A stretch of DNA of 64,000 nucleotides from Cycas panzhihuaensis (Eukaryota > Cycadophyta). The position numbers and the translations under genes are program-made. Within the stretch, counting starts at the first letter, position 1. Every line of letters begins with the position of its first letter. Where the stretch lies: positions 148,807,741 through 148,871,740 of the forward strand of contig CM041465.1 of the NCBI GenBank assembly GCA_023213395.1, in the 5' to 3' direction. The notes under the pieces are model-generated. The model had not been told where the DNA came from. It made no database searches and saw nothing but the letters and a program-made list of their open reading frames with translations. Of this stretch, positions 10,600 to 21,188 are shown one piece after another.

Positions 10600-11193
10600 T
10601 AAATCCAAGAGAACACTCTGGCAAAATATACTGGCATGCAAATTATTTGTTCAAATCGGGTATTTTATTTTTAAAGAAAATAAAAAATAAAAAGAGAAAA
10701 AAGAAGATAATATTTTATATTAAAAAAAAAAAAAGGGAGAATCGGTTGACGAGCCGATCGTCCACTATCTAGCCAATCGAATGGTGGTCGTTGGTCGACT
10801 GAGATTGGTCGGCATCGCTCAACTGATCGACGAGCCAATCAACCAGTGGCGACCATTCGACTGATCGGATCGACTGACTGGCGGATGGATCAATGGCTGC
10901 TTATCGGCCGATCAGATCGACCATTTGGCGGGCGCAAACTGACCTCGCTAATTGGAAACCACTGATGCCTGCGGTTTTGCCCAAACAAGGGGCGAAAACC
11001 ACGGGCTCAGCCCATGGTTTTTGCCCAAACAAGGGGCTAAAGCCATGGGCTCTACCCATGGGTTTTACCTTAAAAAAAATTTATATCCCTTCTATAAATT
11101 CAACAAAATCTAGTCAAATTTCAAACAAACAAAGAATGATCGAAGTTACAGGGAGACAACACGAACAGAGATACGGAGAACAAAGATACAGAG
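10600..11193 (+). repeat. gypsy1 repeat-rich spacer between integrase and extra ORF
   Basis: Three zones. About 10668-10735 is an A-rich run. About 10737-10925 is a GC-richer block packed with GATCG, CGACTGATCGG and GAGCCGATCG words, many of them inverted copies of each other. At 10974-11069 a 43-bp unit (TTTTGCCCAAACAAGGGGC...CCCATGG) is repeated twice. The last zone has CCATGGGC/GCCCATGG inverted words. No coding is expected; this is the hypervariable 3' region seen in Tat elements. Confidence 0.75.
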
Positions 11194-12126
11194 ATGTCTG
11201 GATTCGCAAGATTTGCCCAGGCTACTCTATCGTTTGCGGTTGAATCATTACAGAAGATGACCAAGGAGGAGATAGATGCAGAGTTGCCAATTGAAATCGG
11301 AGGATGTCAGATACTAGACTCACCAATGTTACACAAGTGGGTAGAATTGGGAGTTGGAGATCATAGTGCCTTATTAAGGGCACAATTAACAAGTGTGGGG
11401 ATTATTCAAGTTACTTCATTTCTAATTTTCTCTAAGAATTTGAAAAAATTACAGGATGTATTACAGGGGTACAACCCTGTGGATCAGATGTTAACAATTA
11501 ATGGAAAAAATATAAGAATGGAGCAAGAAGATATAGCGAGACTAATAGGATTTCCAAAGGAAGGACAGGAGATCAAGAAAATAGGGAATCTGACAGCTGC
11601 AACGGAGGATCAAATCATCAAGGCGATATGTAGAAAAGAATTCCATACAAGCATGAAGGACGAGACATTCCAGTTACCCACTTAAAACCCACAAATGTGA
11701 TGTTTGTTGCATTAAATATGTGTACTAGGCTTTTGGGAGACAATGTCAGAATGCATTACCATGGTGGACTCTCCATATCTTCAAGGAATCATGAAAGGCA
11801 CAATTTATAACTGGTCAGCTTTCATTTCGGAAAAGATGAAAACGTAACTACATCAACTTGTTACAAGGACGCAATCAAGTTTAAATTTTACTTTGTACTT
11901 GTTGGGGCTATGCAAGAAATTTCATCTACCAGGCTTAACAAGAAGCCCAACAATCTTGTTGCTTTCTGCTTTTCATAAAGATTCATCTACACTGAGGAAG
12001 ATTCGACCGAAAGTCTTAAAAGAAAGCAGAATGGAGCAGACAAAGGAACACAAAGCAGTTATGGTGCATGGGACAGATGAATCTTCGTCAACCTCTTCTA
12101 AATCCAATGACTCAGATGAAGACTAT
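11194..12126 (+). pseudogene. gypsy1 extra 3' ORF, N-terminal part
   Basis: Starting MSGFARFAQ, 163 residues are open to 11685, followed by frame-broken sequence to the copia insertion. The open part has HKWVELGVGDHSALLRAQL and MLTINGKNIRMEQEDIARL-IGFPKEG. The latter resembles the LNGKxIxIxxEDVxxxLGLPxxG signature of plant mobile-domain proteins; this is similarity by eye only. Next come a GDNVRMHYHGG block and, in another frame, IYNWSAFISEKMK, shared with the extra ORFs of gypsy2 and gypsy3. The tail (to 12126) is acidic (SSSTSSKSNDSDEDY). It lies after integrase in the element's own sense and could be made from a spliced or internal transcript. Function unknown. Confidence 0.7.
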
Positions 12127-12580
12127 TGAAGAAAAGTGGGCACATGCACAATGTCATCACAGGATCACATAGTAAGCAAATACAAGTAACAAAGTACATT
12201 GCACATATACACCAGATTGACAGGTGGAAAACCCCTTCTGGGGAAGAAAAACCACCTCCTAAAGTTGTAGTTTTATTAAGAAAAATTGAGAAACAGAAAA
12301 CCATATACATAAACCACCTAACCACCAAACCAGCCTTGTAAAAGGCTTTTAGACAGCCCTCCTAGATTCTCGGAACCACCTCCTTGAATCTAGGAGAAGA
12401 ATTTATATTAAGAAAGGTTCGTTGAATTGCAGTTCCGCATTTCAACCACCTTCCACATAAGATTAAATAATAAACACTAAGGTTAAACATTATAATAACT
12501 TAAATACAAATTTAGACATGTGACTTAAATATAAACTTTAAAAAGAACATAAAAGTTACATTACATTAATATTCCTAACA
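12127..12580 (-). repeat. copia1 3' LTR
   Basis: Pairs with 19100-19554. The adjoining purine tract is the complement of 12581-12596. Confidence 0.97.
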
Positions 12581-12639
12581 TCCCCCTTTAATGTAAACTT
12601 TTATTCTATAGAAAAAGAAGGTCTTTATCACGGTGATCC

Positions 12640-13380
12640 CCCTTTGATGGAGACTTCTTTTATCTGTAACAGATCTCAGAGATTTAGAAACTTTACTTCA
12701 GTTAAAGACTTCGTAAGTATGTCGGCAATCTATAGATCTATTGGACAATAAGACAAGGAAACAAGATTATCAGTAACTGAATTACGAATAAAATGCTGAT
12801 GTAATTCAATATGTTTAGTCCTAGAATGTGAAACTGGATTTGTAGCTAGCAATTGCACCTTGATTATCAACTTTAAGTTCAATGGAAGAGTTTAGAGACA
12901 GACCAATTTCATTTAGTAAAGATTTGAGCCAAAGTGCTTCTTTGCTGGTTTCAACAAGTGCACGATATTCAGCTTCAGTTGTTGATAAAGCTAGTGCTTG
13001 CATTTTCTTACTAGACCAAGTAATAGGTGAGGAATCTATAAAAAATACATAACCTGAAGTAGATTTTCGATCATTTATATCACCTGCCCAATCTGAATCA
13101 GTATATCCAGTTAAAGTTAGAGGTTTATTGTAAAAATTATAAGTTAAACCATAAAAAATAGTATGCTTTAGATATCGTAAGATAGGTTTAGCATCTTTCC
13201 AATGAGATTCATGTGGTTGTTGCATATAACGTGAACATAAAGCGACAGCATAGGAAATGTTAGGGCGGGTGTGAGTTAGATAAATAAGATTACCAATTAG
13301 TTGTCTATATAATGTAGGGTCACATAAAGGTGATGAACAATCAGTAGATAGTTTAACTCCTGATTGTAACGGATTAGATA
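12640..13380 (-). pseudogene. copia1 RNase H and 3' end of pol
   Basis: The minus strand gives the copia RNase H pattern: ILRYLKHTIFYGL, LTGYTDSDWAGD with a catalytic Asp, RKSTSGYVFF, TWSSKKMQALALSTTEAEY with the catalytic Glu, EALWLKSLLNEIGL and KVDNQGAIA. Further on, RTKHIELHQHFI and ADILTKSL mark the C-terminus near 12690. The 134-residue open segment (12821-13225) covers the core; a frameshift follows near 12820. All core acidic residues that I can place are present. Confidence 0.9.
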
Positions 13381-14290
13381 TGGGTTTAGCATTTTCTATG
13401 TTAAACCGCTAAATTAAGTCTAGAATATACTTAGGTTGAGATATAGTTATTTTTGAATGATGTTGATAAATTTGTAGACCAAGAAAGTAATGTAGTAGAC
13501 CTGAATTGGTTATTTCGAATTTGTTCATTAAAGTAGATTTTAAATGATGAATATTATTAGTTGATGATCTAGTAATGATAATGTCATCAATATAGAGGAT
13601 TAGAATAGTAAGATTTTCATTTTCACGTTTAAAATAAAGATTTAGATCACTAATACATCTAGTGTATCCAATGTGAATTAAATAATCATCTACTTTAGTA
13701 TACCAAGTTCGAGGAGTTTGTTTCAAACCATAAATGGATTTCTTAAGTTTACAAACTAGATTAGGATTTTCAATAAAGCCAGGTGGCTGAGACATGCAGA
13801 TCTCTTATTTGAGATCACCGTTCAATAAAGCACTCTTAACATCCATTTGGTGGATTTCCCAACCAAACTTGGCTGCTAGAGTAATAATTGTTTTAATTGT
13901 GTTCATCTTTGCAACAGGGGCAAAGGTTTCGTTATAATCTATGCCATCTATTTGCGAAAATCCTTTTGCAACTAGGCGAGCTTTATATTTTTCAACTGCG
14001 CCTGTTGAGTTATATTTTGTTCTATAGACCCATTTACAGTCAACTACATTTTTTCCAGGTGGGAGTGGTACAAGATCCCAAGTTGAATTTTTAATTAAAG
14101 CATTAAATTTAGTTTGCATAGCATCCTGCCCTACAGGATTGTTGCTAGCTTGTTTAAATGTTCTGGGATCATTATTGTCCATTATTTTTGCCATTAAGGC
14201 AAAGTTAGCATGTAGTTTTTGGGCACGTGTTCGTCTGGTATCTGCAGGATTACCTACATCAGATCTAGCATCAGCAAGCGTTTTCGTTGT
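13381..14290 (-). pseudogene. copia1 reverse transcriptase
   Basis: Copia RT motifs on the minus strand: TWDLVPLPPGKNVVDCKWVY, KARLVAKGFSQIDGIDY, FAPVAKMNTIKTII, IHQMDVKSALLNGDL, then after one stop MSQPPGF, KLKKSIYGLKQTPRTWY, and ILYIDDIIIT (catalytic YIDD intact), NSGLLHYFLGLQI and QPKYILDLI. Stops at about 13796-13804 and 13406 split it into two open parts, 13805-14194 and 13409-13795. The first part contains the FALM linker that joins integrase to RT. Confidence 0.9.
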
Positions 14291-15400
14291 CCAAACAGGT
14301 TACTTGTTAGGAACTGTGCCTGAAGGTACATGTTGATTTGTTGAACTAGTTTGAGAGGAGGAATCTACTTTATTAGATTCGGATAGAGTCCAATTTTGGA
14401 CTTGAGTTGATAAGGATTCTATGACTTCTGGATCAGCTTGTTTATCAGAAGGGTCAACCAAATAAGTATTGGTTAGCAAACTTTCAACGGGAAGTTCTAC
14501 ATAAGTAGATGTTGAAAAAGATCCTTCTTCATCAAATATTACGTCACGCAAAATAAAGATTTGATGCGTGACTGGATTCAGGAGTCTATAAGCTTTACTC
14601 TCTTCGCTGTATCCAACGAAGATGTAATTTTGACTTTTTGGGTCTATTTTTTTGCAATTTTCTTTAGGGATATGTCCCCACGCAATACTGCCAAAGATTC
14701 GTAAATGACTGACAGATGGTTTTCTTCCAGTCCATTTTTGTTCTGGAGTAATGTTGTGTAGACTTTTGCTAGGTAAACGATTTAATAAATAGTTAGAGCA
14801 GTTAATTGCTTCTGCCCATAATTTTAGATCTAGATTCTTTGCATGTAACATGCAACGAGTCATCTCAACAAGAGTACGGTTTTTGCGTTCAACAACACCG
14901 TTTTGCTGAGGAGTATATGCAACAGAATGCTGGAATCGAACTCCATGTGATTTACAGAAAGAAGTGAATTTACCACTTAAATATTCCTTTGTATTATCGG
15001 ATTGAAAATTTTTGATTTTTGAATTTGATTGATTTTCAACTAGCGTTTTGTATTCAACGAAAATGTCAAACACTTGACTATGTGTTTTAAGCATGTAAAC
15101 CCAACATTTTCTTGAATAATCATCAATAAATGTAACAAAATAACAAGAATTAGAGTATGACGTTACATGAAAAGGTCCACATATGTCAGAGTGGACAAGT
15201 TCAAGTGGAACAGTCGCTTTGAATTGTGTTTTATGTGGAAATGGGTCCATGTGTTGTTTACCTGTCACATAGGCTTCACAAAGACCATAAACAGTGTTTA
15301 AGGGTGGAAGACCATGAACCATTTCATGCTTCTTTAAATATTGCAGTTTGCCATAACTTGTATGGCCAAATCGTGAATGCTAAAGTTTACCGACTGAGTC
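14291..15400 (-). pseudogene. copia1 integrase
   Basis: A 340-residue open frame (14300-15322) carries the copia integrase core: VHSDICGPFHV (first Asp), FIDDYSRKCWVYML, FQSDNTKEYL (second Asp) and TPQQNGVVERKNRTLVEM (Glu), then CSNYLLNRLPSKSL, the GKP/KP block WTGRKPSVSHLRIFGS and VGYSEESKAYRLLNP. Upstream, the GAG-pre-integrase zinc region (HSRFGHTSYGKL, EMVHGLPPL, CEAYVTGKQH) is cut by a TAG stop at about 15380, where relatives have Trp. The catalytic triad is intact. Confidence 0.92.
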
Positions 15401-16853
15401 AGATTTGGCAATAAAGGTACTAAAAGATTTTGTTTTGTTATTTTGTAGACTTGTTAAACTATAGAGACCTGTGTTATGATCAACAGGTCTTGAGACAATA
15501 CGTCTAAATTTGTTTAATGGTTCCTTAAAGATAAATTTATTTTTCCAGAATTCGACGACAAGGTTTTTCTGGCAGATTTGATAGACAGAGAGTAGGTTTG
15601 GTAACAAACCAGGTACATAAAAGACATCCTTAATTGAACCATCTTTTAAGGTAACATCACTTGATCCTTTGACTTTAAGTTGGGTACCACTTCCAAAAGA
15701 AATCTCTTCTTCAGAGTTCGATTCAGATTGATAAGTGGTTAAATTTTTCTGGTGTCCTATCATGTGATGGGATGCACCAGAGTTAAGAATCCATTGTGGT
15801 GGTTGATTTGTAGGGGCAACAAACGCAGAAGTTGTTGCCGCTAAAGAACGATTATGAGTTTGTCGATTTTGAGGTCGTGATTGAGGATGGGATTGAGGTC
15901 GATTTTGCAATCCCTTGGAAGCTTTCCATGCTTCTGAAGCTATTCTACTTCTGCAGACATCAATAATGTGGCCTTTTTTATGACAATAGGGACAACTAGT
16001 GTTCTGAGAAGGAGTTACGTTGTTCCTATTATGAAAGGACTGATTAGAAGTATTCTGGTGTTTGGATGGACCAGAATACTTAATATTGTTTTGTGAATTG
16101 GATTGTGAACCTCTATAAGGTTTCTGAAATTTTGGATTACTATGAAAATTATTCTGTTGTTTGTTTTTAAATTATGGTTTAGTTTTGGAAAACAAAGCCT
16201 GTGAAGGATCTTTTAATATGCCTGCTTGAATTAACATTGTTTGATATTCGATCAACTGGTTTGTCAACTGATTGAATGTTATAGGAGGGTCGCTAGCTTG
16301 TTGTCTGGCAATTTTGTAGAGATTAAATTGTTTTGGTAACTTGTTTACTGCAAGACGTACGAGTGTATCGTCATCTTTAACATGCGTGATTATTTTTTCA
16401 GTATCACCTTCTTTAGTTTTGGATTTAATACAGTTTCCTAGATCTTTATTAATTAATTGAATTTTATTTAAAAAATCATCAACATTGGAAAAATTATCAA
16501 AAGTAAGGTTTTACAATTGCTGTTCTAGGACAGCCACTTGATGTGTATCAACCTTATCATATTTTTCTTGCAAAGTTTTCCAGACAGTGGCCAAGTCATC
16601 TGTTTTAGAAAACTGCTGACTGATTTCTGGTGAAAGTGATTTTAATATGGTGCTTAAGGTTGCATTTGAGTTCAACAGATATACCATATAACTCTCTGTG
16701 GCATCTTCTTTTGGTTTTTTAAATTCACCTATCACATATCGTTATATTTTTCGTTGTTTAAGCTGATGGGATATGCGATTCCTCTAGTTGGCATAGTTTG
16801 AGCCGGTTAACACTGGAATTGGAACGCAGGTGGTTGTCCCTGGCATTAACACC
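15380..16853 (-). pseudogene. copia1 gag and protease
   Basis: Gag begins ATG at 16853 (MVLMPGTTTCVPIPVLTGSN), then the UBN2-type core: YMVYLLNSNATLSTILKSL, LATVWKTLQEKYDK, and LNKIQLINKDLGN, DDTLVRLAVNKLPKQF in the continuation. A CCHC knuckle CPYC-HKKG-H-IIDVC is near 15960-16000. The protease follows at WILNSGASHHMIG. The catalytic triplet reads NSG where the active enzyme has DSG, a loss of the nucleophilic Asp. Stops near 16745, 16515 and 16170 interrupt Gag. Confidence 0.88.
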
Positions 16854-18099
16854 ATATTGGGAGTTATAAGGTTTGATTGAAGATTGAAGAATATGAAGGT
16901 AGGTGAAAACATAATCACTTAATAAGAGTACTAATCATCAGATTAATATTTTAACAGGCATAATTTAAAAATGAAAAAGAAAACATTGTAGTATGTATTA
17001 CTTGCTCTTAAAGAAATCACATTTTTTTTTCAGGCAGATAGTTTTCCTTGAATTGAAAAGCAAACAACTCTTTAAAAAATCCCTTTAAATAGTCCCTTTT
17101 TGAAAAAGGTTCCCCCTTAATTTAAGAAATAAACAGTCCCCCTTAGGTGTTTAATATTAAAGTAATTAATTATTTTTGTAATTAATAATAAGACTAATTT
17201 GCAAGAAGAAATTTTAATTAAATAAACTTTATTTAAATGTCTTGTAATAAAGAGGAATAATTCTAGTATAATTGTTCATGATTATGTCAAGAGTAGGATT
17301 AATTTGACTTGAAAAGAGGGCATATATAAAAGGCACCCTCAGCTACTAACCAAACTTAATGAAATATTTATACTTGGGTAAAAAGTTGTCTTGTGTCAAA
17401 GTGATAACATTTTACTCATTATTTAATAGAAAACTAACTTAAGCACAAAGGTAACAAGACAATAATTAAGGAATTAACCCTAAAATTTGGTGTGTGGGTA
17501 GGGTAATACCAAAAAATCTTATGATTTATCCATGACCCAATTGAAAGTTAGGATGCATTGAAGTAGTGAGATCACATACTTTATTATGCATAAAAAAATT
17601 TCTTAAGCAAGATAAAACTTAAGTGAAAAGGGCTTATGTTGGAATTTAGCCTTGAAATTTGGTGTGGGGGGTTAAGTTATAAATCAAGATCATTAATTAA
17701 AGATTAATTAAAAGGGGGTTTTTTAAGGTTACTTTATTAATGTAGTAAAGGAGTTTTAGATTGATTTATTAAGGTAATAAGGGGGGGGATAAGGGTTGAT
17801 TTTACGTACTAAAGGTTAATTAAAAGGGAAGATTATGACTTTTATTTGTAAGTGTAAGTTTATTAAGGTAAAAAGGGGTTTTAGATTAATTTATACTAAT
17901 GTGATTAAGGGGGGGTATTAATATTAATGTAATAAGGCGGGAGGGTTTAAGGTTTTTCAAATCAAAATAAAAAAAATCAAAAAACTAAATTGGCGGACCG
18001 GACCCAACGGATTTTAGATTTTAAAACATAAAAAAGAAATTAAAAAAAAATTGAAATCTGGGCGGGGGGGGGGGTAAGGTAGAAACCCTACCTACCTGG
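16854..18099 (-). other. copia1 leader, AT-rich part
   Basis: Untranslated leader between gag and the captured host sequence. It is AT-rich. Between about 17640 and 17960 are degenerate repeats of TTAAGGTAATAAGGGGG-type words. A G-run lies at about 18063-18074. No protein signature on either strand. Confidence 0.7.
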
Positions 18100-18559
18100 T
18101 ATGGCAGTGGCGTGGCGGCGGCGCTCCATTTTCCATTGCAGGTCTTCGAGGCTTCGTGGATGAACGCAGGTTCGTTGCGGGTCTTGAACGGAGGCTTCAG
18201 TGATCCGGTTTTGTTTGTGTTACAGGCCACGACCGGCTTTGGTAGGCCTCCGGATGTCAGCCCGGTTGAATTTGGCCTTGTGAAGGATCTCCGAAGACAA
18301 CTCTTCGTTGCACACCCCAAGAGACTGCAATATCTGGCACATGCATTCAGAGGTCAAATAGCTCTGATTCGACAGGAATATGGATGTCCTCGCGGGTAGG
18401 TCTTCGGGCGCTTTTCATAATCATATTACTCAGAAGAAACTCGGACAGGATCAGATGGTCGAAGAATATTCAGCAGATGATGACGACGACGACGACGACG
18501 GTGTTGGTGGTGGCGTTCCTCAGTTCTGTAGAGGGTTTTCTCTATTTTGAAAGGGAACT
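18100..18559 (+). other. GC-rich insert of unknown origin in copia1 leader
   Basis: This block is clearly GC-richer than the flanking leader and contains a 95-residue plus-strand open frame (18112-18399) starting MAAALHFPLQVFEA and ending RQEYGCPRG. I do not recognise it. A (GAC)n microsatellite follows at about 18479-18501. It lies directly beside the pyruvate kinase fragment, on the same strand as that fragment and antisense to the element, so it may be part of the same captured transcript or a second capture. Confidence 0.4.
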
Positions 18560-19015
18560 TAGCTTAGATTGCTCTTTCCTTTGTTCGTAAGGGTTCGTAT
18601 CTGGTTACTTGATATGGAGATTCCAGTTGAAAAGATATTCTTGGCTCAGAAGATGATGATTTACAAGTGCAAACTCGTTGGAAAACCTGTTGTTACCGCC
18701 ATACAGATGTTGGAATCCATGATTAAGTCTCCTCGCCCTACCTGTGCTGAAGCAACAAATGTTGCTAATGCTGTTCTTGATGGAACTGATTGTGTTATGC
18801 TCAGTGGTGAAAGTGCAGCGGGGGCATATCCAGAATTGGCAGTAAAGATCATGGCCCGCATTTGCATAGAAGCAGAATCATCACTTGACTATGGGGCAAT
18901 ATTTAAAGAATTAATCAGATCAACTCTTCTTCCCATGAGCCCATTGAAAAGTCTTGCATCATCTGCTGTAAGAACAGTTGTACCGATTCTCTCTGTTGTG
19001 GTTCCTGTCTAGGCA
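18560..19015 (+). pseudogene. captured fragment of cytosolic pyruvate kinase
   Basis: The plus strand shows an unmistakable piece of the barrel domain of plant pyruvate kinase, the enzyme that converts phosphoenolpyruvate and ADP to pyruvate and ATP. Blocks: [86 protein letters not shown] and [13 protein letters not shown], then [10 protein letters not shown]. About 41 codons are missing between the SFVRKGS and MEIPVEK blocks, and about 27 between SSAVRT and PILSVVV. No intron is visible. It runs antisense to the host copia1, between its gag leader and primer site. It is a dead partial copy, perhaps from a processed or mis-spliced mRNA. Confidence 0.92.
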
Positions 19016-19081
19016 AATTCATGCAACCAGCAAATTAGGCGACTAGTCCTCCACATTCTCTATTTTGTAGGCCTTAAGCAC

Positions 19082-19099
19082 CTTGTAGCTCTGATACCA
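19082..19099 (-). promoter_or_regulatory. copia1 primer binding site
   Basis: On the minus strand TGGTATCAGAGCTACAAG directly follows the LTR end, matching the initiator-Met tRNA 3' end used by most plant copia elements. Confidence 0.95.
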
Positions 19100-19554
19100 T
19101 GAAGAAAAGCGGGCACATGCATAATGTCATCACAGGATCACATAGTAAGCAAATACAAGTAACAAAATGACATTGCACATATACACCAGATTGACAGGTG
19201 GAAAACCCCTTCTGGGGAAGAAAAACCACCTCCTAAAGTTGTAGTTTTATTAAGAAAAATTGAGAAACAGAAAACCATATACATAAACCACCTAACCACC
19301 AAACCAGACTTGTAAAAGGCTTTTAGACAGCCCTCCTAGATTCTCGGAACCACCTCCTTGAATCTAGGAAAAGAATTTATATTAAAAAAGGTTTGTTGAA
19401 ATGCAGTTCCGCATTTCAACCACCTTCCACATAAGATTAAATAATAAACACTAAAGTTAAACATTAGAATAACTTAAATACAAATTTAGACATGTGACTT
19501 AAATATAAACTTTAAAAAGAACATAAAAGTTACATTACATTAATATTCCTAACA
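19100..19554 (-). repeat. copia1 5' LTR
   Basis: Pairs with 12127-12580. It is followed on the right by the ACTAT target repeat and then the resumed extra ORF of gypsy1. Confidence 0.97.
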
Positions 19555-19559
19555 ACTAT

Positions 19560-20369
19560 ATTGCAGACTATTTTGATCTTAGTTCAAGTGGGGAGGAGGA
19601 TGAAGAAATAGAAGAAGGCAATGAGTCTATACTTATGAAGGATGATGCCCTTTTAGCACCAGACTTGAATATTCTGGCATCCCCTACGGTTGATAGTGAA
19701 GTTGTAAGATATGAATTAATGGGAGCGGTAGGAGATGTTCTGTCTAGAATGGAGCCAGAACCAGAAAAGGCACTAGAACCAAAAAAAGGGTAGAACACAA
19801 CGATTTCCATTAGTCTTCAAACTATGAGAGCCCAATACACGTGCATGATAGATGCATATCAAACAGTGTTGGAAGCATAAGAATCATTTATAAAGATAAT
19901 GGAGGATAATTTCTAGAAGATAAATAGTTATGACTAGTTACAAAAGGATTTACATGAAGTAAAAGAGTCATTATGGAAAATGGAAGAGTTGCTATGAAAA
20001 AAAGAAAGTGAATGTGGCCAATTATTAAAAACAAATGAAGAAATGTATATTTGAGAGGTCTACCACATTCAATGAATCAATGCACTGGGAGAACACCTTC
20101 GACAGAATGAAGAACGATCGGAATAACAGATCAAAGAATTGTCAAATCAGCTTGAAGAAAAAAAGGCACGCCGTGAAAGAATTCTTCAATGTGCTGAAGT
20201 GATCAGCCATGAAAATCGGAAATGGCGGCGCAAAGCGAGACTTGACCCCATTTATTCCAAGGTCTCTTTAGGTTCATCCTTAGCACTAGCTCAAGCCAAA
20301 ACCCTAGCTCAAGATGCAGCTTTAGATCCTACTCAAGTCATTGCAGATCCAACAACCACTTCTGAGTGA
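19560..20369 (+). pseudogene. gypsy1 extra 3' ORF, C-terminal part
   Basis: The reading frame interrupted at 12126 resumes here in phase (ADYFDLSSSGEEDEEIEEGN), which places copia1 inside one ORF. An acidic stretch is followed by helix-prone sequence with heptad-like spacing (MEELL, KESECGQLLKTNEEM, EHLRQNEERSE, IKELSNQLEEKKARRERIL) and a final Ala/Thr-rich tail ending at TGA 20367-20369. Several stops interrupt the middle (about 19793, 19878 and later). The coiled-coil C-terminus has counterparts in gypsy2 (41393 onwards) and gypsy3 (about 53640-54110). Confidence 0.7.
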
Positions 20370-20382
20370 GACATGCAGGACT

Positions 20383-20399
20383 AAAAGAGGGGGGATAGA
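20383..20399 (+). promoter_or_regulatory. gypsy1 polypurine tract
   Basis: AAAAGAGGGGGGATAGA directly precedes the 3' LTR and primes plus-strand DNA. Confidence 0.93.
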
Positions 20400-20779
20400 T
20401 GTTAGGTACCATTTTGCTAATTTCATCGTCAACAAGAAATTAGTTCAAGGTAGTTACTAAATGACATAACAATGGCTTGGATGAATATATATATGTAATA
20501 AGGATAGATGAGAGGCATGCAATGTGGCGCATCTTCATCCTAGTGGATGATTCTAGTTTGGCCTGGAATGATTACATCTGGCTTTTGTACATCCAGTTTT
20601 GATATAATTTAATTGATGTTGTGTATATTTGATGTTGTGTTTCTGAACACCATTTATATGTTATTCACATAGTGTACCATTTATGTTGTTCATATTGTAT
20701 TGATCGTGTTGGTGTTGATCATGTTGCAATACCATCTAATCTCTTCCTAGTGCGAACCCGTGTATTTCTACAGTTAACA
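20400..20779 (+). repeat. gypsy1 3' LTR
   Basis: Pairs with 3971-4347. Followed by the ATTAT target repeat. Confidence 0.96.
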
Positions 20780-20784
20780 ATTAT

Positions 20785-21011
20785 TCTACATATCAAGTAT
20801 TTTTCATTCATTAAGAATGAGTCTCCAATATGTACAATGCATATAATATAACCTTAATATACACATGGGATCAATAATGGTCCACAATAGGACTCATAAC
20901 TGCCTTAACACGTCATAGGTCCATTGAGGATTTTAGTAACTCCCATGACACTTGTCATCAACTTTGATGATTCACCACTAACTTGTCCACATATGAACAT
21001 TAATTCTAACA
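20785..21011 (-). repeat. copia2a 3' LTR, inner part
   Basis: Bounded on the right by a purine tract (complement of 21012-21024), on the left by the gypsy1 target repeat. Gypsy1 therefore appears to have inserted into this LTR. Confidence 0.6.
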
Positions 21012-21188
21012 CTCCCCTTTCATGTTCATGAGTCTCTATTTCATGAATGGGATAGAGCAGAGACTTACTCTTGTCCTTTTGTGCCCATAAGGGGTTTTCA
21101 CGAATGAGACAGAGTATGATGGTCCTATTGTCATCTCCTTCATTCAGGTGGAGATGAAGGCCCTAAGGCCGAGTTGCCTTCATAACTA

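Larger units (their letters stand above)
12127..19554 (-). mobile_element. copia1: nested complete Ty1/copia element
   Basis: LTRs of 454 and 455 bp (12127-12580, 19100-19554) begin TGAAGAAAAG and end TTCCTAACA, with target duplication ACTAT (12122-12126, 19555-19559). On the minus strand the primer site TGGTATCAGAGCTACAAG abuts the right LTR, and the purine tract TTAAAGGGGGA abuts the left. The LTRs differ at about a dozen sites by eye (near 3%), the lowest divergence among the LTR pairs here, so this is a recent insertion into the extra ORF of gypsy1. The order is gag, protease, integrase, RT, RNase H, as in copia. A leader of about 2.2 kb contains host-derived sequence. Confidence 0.97.
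3971..20779 (+). mobile_element. gypsy1: complete Tat-like Ty3/gypsy element with nested insertions
   Basis: Two LTRs of 377 and 380 bp (3971-4347, 20400-20779) begin TGTTAGGTACC and end TTAACA. A 5-bp target duplication ATTAT flanks them (3966-3970, 20780-20784). A primer site (TGGTGTCGTTGCCGAC) follows the left LTR, and a polypurine tract (AAAAGAGGGGGGATAGA) precedes the right one. Order: gag, protease, RT, RNase H, integrase, repeat-rich spacer, extra ORF. No chromodomain is seen. The LTRs differ at roughly one site in ten by eye, so insertion is old. A TRIM-like element sits in gag and a complete copia (12127-19554) in the extra ORF. Without insertions and their target repeats the element is about 9.0 kb. 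Many stops make it non-functional. Confidence 0.95.

Noticed and set aside
18560-19015. Functional pyruvate kinase gene.
   Set aside because: Only about 150 codons, two internal gaps and no start or end of the gene; it lies inside a retrotransposon leader.
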